Positions 60,297 through 64,000 of a stretch of DNA of 64,000 nucleotides are shown piece after piece. The stretch comes from Candidatus Planktophila lacus (GTDB taxonomy: Bacteria > Actinomycetota > Actinomycetes > Nanopelagicales > Nanopelagicaceae), in the NCBI RefSeq assembly GCF_002288325.1, contig NZ_CP016780.1, forward strand, positions 744,001 through 808,000, read 5' to 3'. A program made the translations under genes and the position numbers. Position 1 is the stretch's first letter; the number at the start of each line of letters is the position of its first letter. The notes under the pieces were generated by a model that saw only the letters and a list, made by a program, of their open reading frames with translations, had not been told where the DNA came from and did not search any database.

Positions 60297-62087
60297 ATGA
60301 ACGAGATCACAATCCCAGCACTTGTCCCTGCGGCATCGACCGGAAACCTAACTAACTTAATTGCAGAACGCGCTTGGTTTGAACCCAACCGCACAATGCT
60401 TTCACGTCCCTTAGGAGATGGATGGCAGAAGGTTTCTGCAAAAGAGTTAGAGGAAGAAGTCCGCGCAACTGCGAAGGGTTTAATCGCCGCCGGAATTCAA
60501 ATCGGTGATCGCGTCGCAATTATGGCGCGCACACGTTACGAATGGACGATTCTTGATTTTGCAATTTGGTTCGCAGGTGGATGCGTTGTTCCTATCTATG
60601 AAACATCTTCAGCCGAGCAAGTAGATTGGATTCTTTCCGATTCTGGCGCTGTTGGATTAATCGTAGAAACTCCAACTCACCGCGAGCTAGTTAACACAGT
60701 TCTTCCTTCTCACACCAAACATATTTGGACTATGACCGAGGATGTTCTATCGGTTCTTGCCGCAGCTGGCGCTCACATTGGTGATGATGAGATCGATCGC
60801 CGCCGCAACGCCTTGCTTCCAGATACTCTCGCAACTCTTATCTACACATCTGGAACAACTGGTAAGCCAAAGGGCGTACAACTAACGCACGGCAACTTCT
60901 TATCTGAGTGCGGAAATGTTGTTGAAGGCGCTAGCAATCTCTTCTTAAAGCCAGGTGGATCAACCCTTCTCTTCTTGCCGGTTGCCCACGTATTCGGTCG
61001 CATGGTTCAGATCGGTGCGATTCGCGCTGGCCTTCACTTAGCGCATTGCAGTGATCCAGTTGGCCGATTGCAACCAGATCTCGCATCATTTAAGCCAACC
61101 TTCGTTCTTGCTGTGCCTCGCATCTTCGAAAAGGTTTACAACGGAGCAGAAGCAAAGGCTGATGCAGCGGGTAAAGGAAAAATCTTCCGTAAAGCTGCAG
61201 ATGTCGCAATTGCTTATAGCGAGGCAATGGATAAGCGTAGCTTCAATCCGCTCCTCACTCTCAAGCATGCACTTTTCGACAAGTTGGTATTTTCAAAGAT
61301 TCGCGCCGCCCTTGGTGGAAATGTAGAAGCAGCGATTTCAGGAGGTGCACCACTTGGAAGTCGTCTCGGACACTTCTATCGCGGCGCTGGTGTAACAATC
61401 TACGAAGGTTATGGACTAACTGAGACAACTGCAGGCGCAACTTTGAATATGACTGGTGCAATTAAAGTTGGGTCTGTTGGAAAACCTATTCCAGGAACTT
61501 CCGTCAAGATCGCCGATGACGGAGAAGTTCTAATCAGAGGACCAATCGTTATGCGCGGCTATTGGCAGAACGATGCCGCTAATGCAGAAGTCTTCACCGA
61601 AGATCGCTGGTTTAAATCAGGTGACCTCGGAAAGATCGATGAAGATGGCTTCCTTTCAATTGTTGGACGTAAGAAAGAGCTAATTGTTACTGCGGGTGGA
61701 AAGAACGTTGCGCCAGCAGTGCTGGAAGATCGTCTGCGCGCCCATTCACTCGTAAGTCAATGCGTTGTAGTCGGTGATAACCAACCATTTATCGCAGCGC
61801 TAGTGACCATCGATCAGGAGGCGCTTAAAGGTTGGATTGCTGCCAATAAGAAAGATGGGGCAACTATCGCAACGCTGACCCAAGATCCTGATCTCATCGC
61901 AGTTATTCAGACAGCCGTCGATGAAGCAAATAAAGCGGTAAGTAAAGCCGAATCAATTCGCAAATTCACGATCCTTCCTACAGATTTCACAATCGCAGGC
62001 GGTCAATTGACGGCAAAGCTTTCAATTAAGCGACATGTGGTTGCACAGGAGTTTGCTAAGGAGATTTCTGAGCTCTTCGCTAAGTGA
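60297..62087 (+). CDS. Long-chain fatty acid-CoA ligase (FadD15-like)
   Basis: About 596 aa. ATP/AMP motif TLIYTSGTTGKPKGVQLTH; GYGLTETTAG; DRWFKSGDLGKIDEDGFLSIVGRKKELIVTAGGKNVAP with the adenylate-forming hinge and Lys region. Activates fatty acids as acyl-CoA through acyl-AMP. The N-terminal linker and length match the eukaryote-like ACSL group of actinobacteria. First gene of an operon with the kinase and response regulator (4-nt overlap to the next start). Confidence 0.93.
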   Translation: MNEITIPALVPAASTGNLTNLIAERAWFEPNRTMLSRPLGDGWQKVSAKELEEEVRATAKGLIAAGIQIGDRVAIMARTRYEWTILDFAIWFAGGCVVPIYETSSAEQVDWILSDSGAVGLIVETPTHRELVNTVLPSHTKHIWTMTEDVLSVLAAAGAHIGDDEIDRRRNALLPDTLATLIYTSGTTGKPKGVQLTHGNFLSECGNVVEGASNLFLKPGGSTLLFLPVAHVFGRMVQIGAIRAGLHLAHCSDPVGRLQPDLASFKPTFVLAVPRIFEKVYNGAEAKADAAGKGKIFRKAADVAIAYSEAMDKRSFNPLLTLKHALFDKLVFSKIRAALGGNVEAAISGGAPLGSRLGHFYRGAGVTIYEGYGLTETTAGATLNMTGAIKVGSVGKPIPGTSVKIADDGEVLIRGPIVMRGYWQNDAANAEVFTEDRWFKSGDLGKIDEDGFLSIVGRKKELIVTAGGKNVAPAVLEDRLRAHSLVSQCVVVGDNQPFIAALVTIDQEALKGWIAANKKDGATIATLTQDPDLIAVIQTAVDEANKAVSKAESIRKFTILPTDFTIAGGQLTAKLSIKRHVVAQEFAKEISELFAK

Positions 62088-62662
62088 GCGATCCAGCACG
62101 ACTTGAACTAGCGCGTGATCTTCACGATGGCATAGCGCAAGATCTGGTTGCTCTCGGCTACGAGTTAGATTTGCTCTTAGGGGCCACAGAATCAACCGTT
62201 GAATCGCGCCGAGAAATTCGCGGACTGCGCTTTAAAGTTGATGGTCTAATCTCGAAGGTTAGGCACGAAATGTACGCGCTACGCGATCCCAAAGTAGTTA
62301 CTTTCCAGGATGCGCTCAGCCAGTTGATCCACGAAATTTGTGGTGATCTGCAGGTAACCGCTTCCATTAGCCACTTCTCTATTCCAAATTCCTACCAAAC
62401 TGAATTAAAGGCGATCGCAACAGAGTTACTTCGCAATGCAAAGTTTCACTCTAGGGCTAGCCATATTGAAGTCCTTTTGAGAGGAGTTGAAAATCGCACC
62501 TACTTAGAGGTTAGCGATAATGGAGTTGGAGGTGCGCAGGTGAATACCTCAGGTTTAGGACGTTTAGGTTTAGTAGGAGTTAAAGAGCGCGTTGAACAAC
62601 TTCACGGACAGTTAGAGATTATCTCTACTGAGAACGGAACCCGCATAAAAGTAGTTCTGTGA
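62084..62662 (+). CDS. Minimal soluble histidine kinase (HisKA_3, NarL-type), no sensor domain
   Basis: 192 aa, GTG start in the stop of the acyl-CoA ligase. ELARDLHDGIAQDLVALGYEL is the HisKA_3 dimerisation/phosphoacceptor box (His near residue 13). ELLRNAKFHSRASHIEV, SDNGVGG and GLGRLGLVGVKERVEQLHG are the N, G1 and G2 boxes of the HATPase domain. No transmembrane helix or PAS/GAF domain precedes the H box, so input must come from a partner or the cell's interior. Overlaps the response-regulator gene by 4 nt. Confidence 0.88.
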   Translation: MSDPARLELARDLHDGIAQDLVALGYELDLLLGATESTVESRREIRGLRFKVDGLISKVRHEMYALRDPKVVTFQDALSQLIHEICGDLQVTASISHFSIPNSYQTELKAIATELLRNAKFHSRASHIEVLLRGVENRTYLEVSDNGVGGAQVNTSGLGRLGLVGVKERVEQLHGQLEIISTENGTRIKVVL

Positions 62663-63285
62663 ATGATGCAGTAGCACCACCACGAATATTGGTAGTTGAT
62701 GATCATTCAGCTGTTCGTGCCGGCTTGGCCCGCGCCATTGAAGAAGCGCAGATGGTCTGTTGCGCTACGGCCGCAAGTAAATCTGAAGCGATGGCGCAGT
62801 TAGCGCATACCAATCCAGATGCGATGGTTGTCGATTTGAACCTACCCGATGGCAGCGGCTTGGATCTGATTCGTTGGGCTCGTAAGAATTCAAAGGAAAT
62901 CGCAATCGTGATGCTCACTATGAGCGATAGCGAAAGTGATCTAATTGCCGCAATGAGCGCTGGCGCAAGCGGATTTGTTAAGAAAAGCGCTCCGCTGGCA
63001 GAGTTGATCTCCGTCCTAAAGAGAGCGCTACTTGCACCTAACTCATTTACCGCATCCGACATAGTTTCCGCGCTCAAGACAACATCTGCTGCAAAGTTGT
63101 TAACCCAACGAGAAGTCGAAGTTCTACGAGCAATTGCAGGTGTTGGAGATATTCGTGAACTGGCAAAGCGGCTGTATATATCTGAATCAACTTTTAAGAC
63201 GCATCTAACTTCAATTTATCGAAAACTTGAGGTCTCAAATAGACTTGCTGCAATAAGAGTTGGAATTGAATCAGGAATTATTTAA
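62659..63285 (+). CDS. LuxR/NarL-family response regulator
   Basis: 208 aa. Receiver domain: ILVVDDHSAVRAGLARAIEEA, AMVVDLNLPDGSGLDLI (phospho-Asp) and GASGFVKKSAPLAELI (Lys). Helix-turn-helix: LTQREVEVLRAIAGVGDIRELAKRLYISESTFKTHLTSIYRKLEVSNRLAA. Cognate of the adjacent kinase. It probably regulates transcription, possibly of the fatty-acid gene it is linked to. Its end overlaps the glycosyltransferase by 8 nt. Confidence 0.93.
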   Translation: MNDAVAPPRILVVDDHSAVRAGLARAIEEAQMVCCATAASKSEAMAQLAHTNPDAMVVDLNLPDGSGLDLIRWARKNSKEIAIVMLTMSDSESDLIAAMSAGASGFVKKSAPLAELISVLKRALLAPNSFTASDIVSALKTTSAAKLLTQREVEVLRAIAGVGDIRELAKRLYISESTFKTHLTSIYRKLEVSNRLAAIRVGIESGII

Positions 63286-64000
63286 ATAAAGAGTTAAATT
63301 CCTTTGCCCAAATCTCCCAGCTCCACTTTTCGATAATCCAACTGCGTCCGGCCGCTCCCATCGCCTTCGCTCTAATTGGATCATCAAACAATTTGATTAG
63401 CGCTGTAGAGACTTCCGTCGGTGAAGTTCCATCAACGCTAAATCCAGTAACACTTTCATCAACGGCATCAGGTGCTCCCCCAGAACGTCCCGCGATCACT
63501 GGCAAGGCGCAGGAACTTGCCTCTAAATAAACAATTCCAAGACCCTCTACTTCAAGGCCGGCAAGCCGTGATCTAGAAGGCATTGCAAAGATATCTCCGA
63601 CACAGATATAGCGGGGAAGATCTTTATATTGGATGCGTCCTATAAATGTCACCGCTCCCGAAAGTTCTAGTTTCTCAACCATTCTTGTAAGGTCTTTTCG
63701 GTATGGGCCTTCACCAACCATCAAGATATGCGCTGTCGGATGTTTTTCTAAGATAGCGGGCAGTGATTGAATCAAAATATCCTGGCCTTTACGATGCACA
63801 AGTCGGCCTACGCTGACAATAACTTTCTTATCAGCGAGACCCAAATCTCTTCGCAATCGCTCGGAAGTTGAATCTGGAGCAAAGTGATCAGTATCGATAC
63901 CGGGTGCAATCTTGATAAGCCTTGACTTGGCTTTTGGCGAAAGCGCTTTCGCAATTTCACTCTTTGTAAAATCACCAAGATAGGTCAGATGATCAACGTT
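63278..64000 (-). CDS. GT4 mannosyltransferase (PimB-like), N-terminus beyond the window
   Basis: The frame is open through to the right edge (241 codons), so the apparent start at 63856 (TTG) is not real. KIAPGIDTDHFAPDS and VSVGRLVHRKGQDILIQSLPAIL lead the donor domain; MPSRSRLAGLEVEGLGIVYLEASSCALPVIAG contains E-x7-E. This is the layout of PimB', which adds the second mannose of PIM. In mycobacteria pimB lies by the same fadD15 and SRPBCC genes. The second half of the pathway thus sits 58 kb from pimA. Confidence 0.85.
   Translation of the reverse strand, partial: NVDHLTYLGDFTKSEIAKALSPKAKSRLIKIAPGIDTDHFAPDSTSERLRRDLGLADKKVIVSVGRLVHRKGQDILIQSLPAILEKHPTAHILMVGEGPYRKDLTRMVEKLELSGAVTFIGRIQYKDLPRYICVGDIFAMPSRSRLAGLEVEGLGIVYLEASSCALPVIAGRSGGAPDAVDESVTGFSVDGTSPTEVSTALIKLFDDPIRAKAMGAAGRSWIIEKWSWEIWAKEFNSLFK

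Noticed and set aside
63278-63856. Complete short glycosyltransferase starting at 63856
   Set aside because: The same frame continues to the window edge with PimB-like sequence (KIAPGIDTDHF), so the gene is cut by the window.

Overview
The window reads as a stretch of chromosome from a small-genome actinobacterium. Actinobacterial signatures are the qcrCAB–ctaCDEF respiratory block with a diheme QcrC, DUF3048, DUF3043, DUF4191 and SCO2322-family proteins, phosphatidylinositol mannoside (PIM) genes, an AdoK-type adenosine kinase, and gene order that I recall as resembling two Mycobacterium tuberculosis blocks (around thrS–pimA–pdxS and around ctaE–glnA1–lipA). Base composition is roughly balanced rather than GC-rich, intergenic gaps are tiny and convergent genes abut or overlap. 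I infer a streamlined freshwater lineage such as the Nanopelagicales (acI); that assignment is inference, not proof. I see no prophage, transposase, IS element, CRISPR array or rRNA.

Layout. 1-11.4 kb, mostly minus strand: yebC, the vitamin B6 synthase pair pdxT/pdxS, a DUF3048 protein, a LemA-like protein, the PIM cassette (pimA, acyltransferase, phosphatidylinositol-phosphate synthase), a degenerate EF-G-like gene, a HIT hydrolase, thrS and a pabC/pabB-like pair. 11.5-16.2 kb: tRNA-Gly, tRNA-Cys and tRNA-Val interleaved with small accessory genes, then ACC deaminase, an amidase and a lipase-like hydrolase. 16.2-28.4 kb: an exonuclease, trpD, a pseudo-receiver, the cytochrome bc1–aa3 branch (ctaE-qcrC-qcrA-qcrB facing ctaC-ctaD-ctaF), a cysteine-desulfurase homologue lacking its PLP lysine, adoK and erpA. 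28.4-31.1 kb: nadA, DUF3043, aldo/keto reductase. 31.2-35.2 kb: a cobalamin riboswitch followed by a secreted SCO2322-family protein and a complete ECF transporter (T, fused A-A', S). 35.2-47.6 kb: lipoate users and makers (gcvT, lpd, E2 acyltransferase, lipB, lipA) with pepA, an MMPL exporter and an acyltransferase. 48.8-57 kb: glnA, a drastically shortened NhaA-like antiporter, nucleobase permeases, and small catabolic enzymes. 57-64 kb: a predicted Fe-S PD-(D/E)XK nuclease, acyltransferase, ROK glucokinase, acyl-CoA ligase with a sensorless histidine kinase/response regulator pair, and the end of a PimB-like mannosyltransferase.

How it works together: the window supplies the terminal aerobic respiratory chain, the lipoylation pathway with its 2-oxoacid dehydrogenase and glycine-cleavage clients, ammonium assimilation, PIM-type envelope lipids, and vitamin handling in which B6 is made but B12 appears to be imported under riboswitch control.

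The most general regulatory observation is that at least 22 genes have a TANNNT-like hexamer ending exactly 6 or 7 nt before the start codon, the geometry expected of leaderless transcripts. This pattern also fixes several start codons. I did not find a clearly new multi-gene system; the best leads are degenerate or miniaturised proteins kept as intact genes (EF-G remnant, lysine-less NifS/IscS homologue, mini-NhaA) and the B12 import operon.
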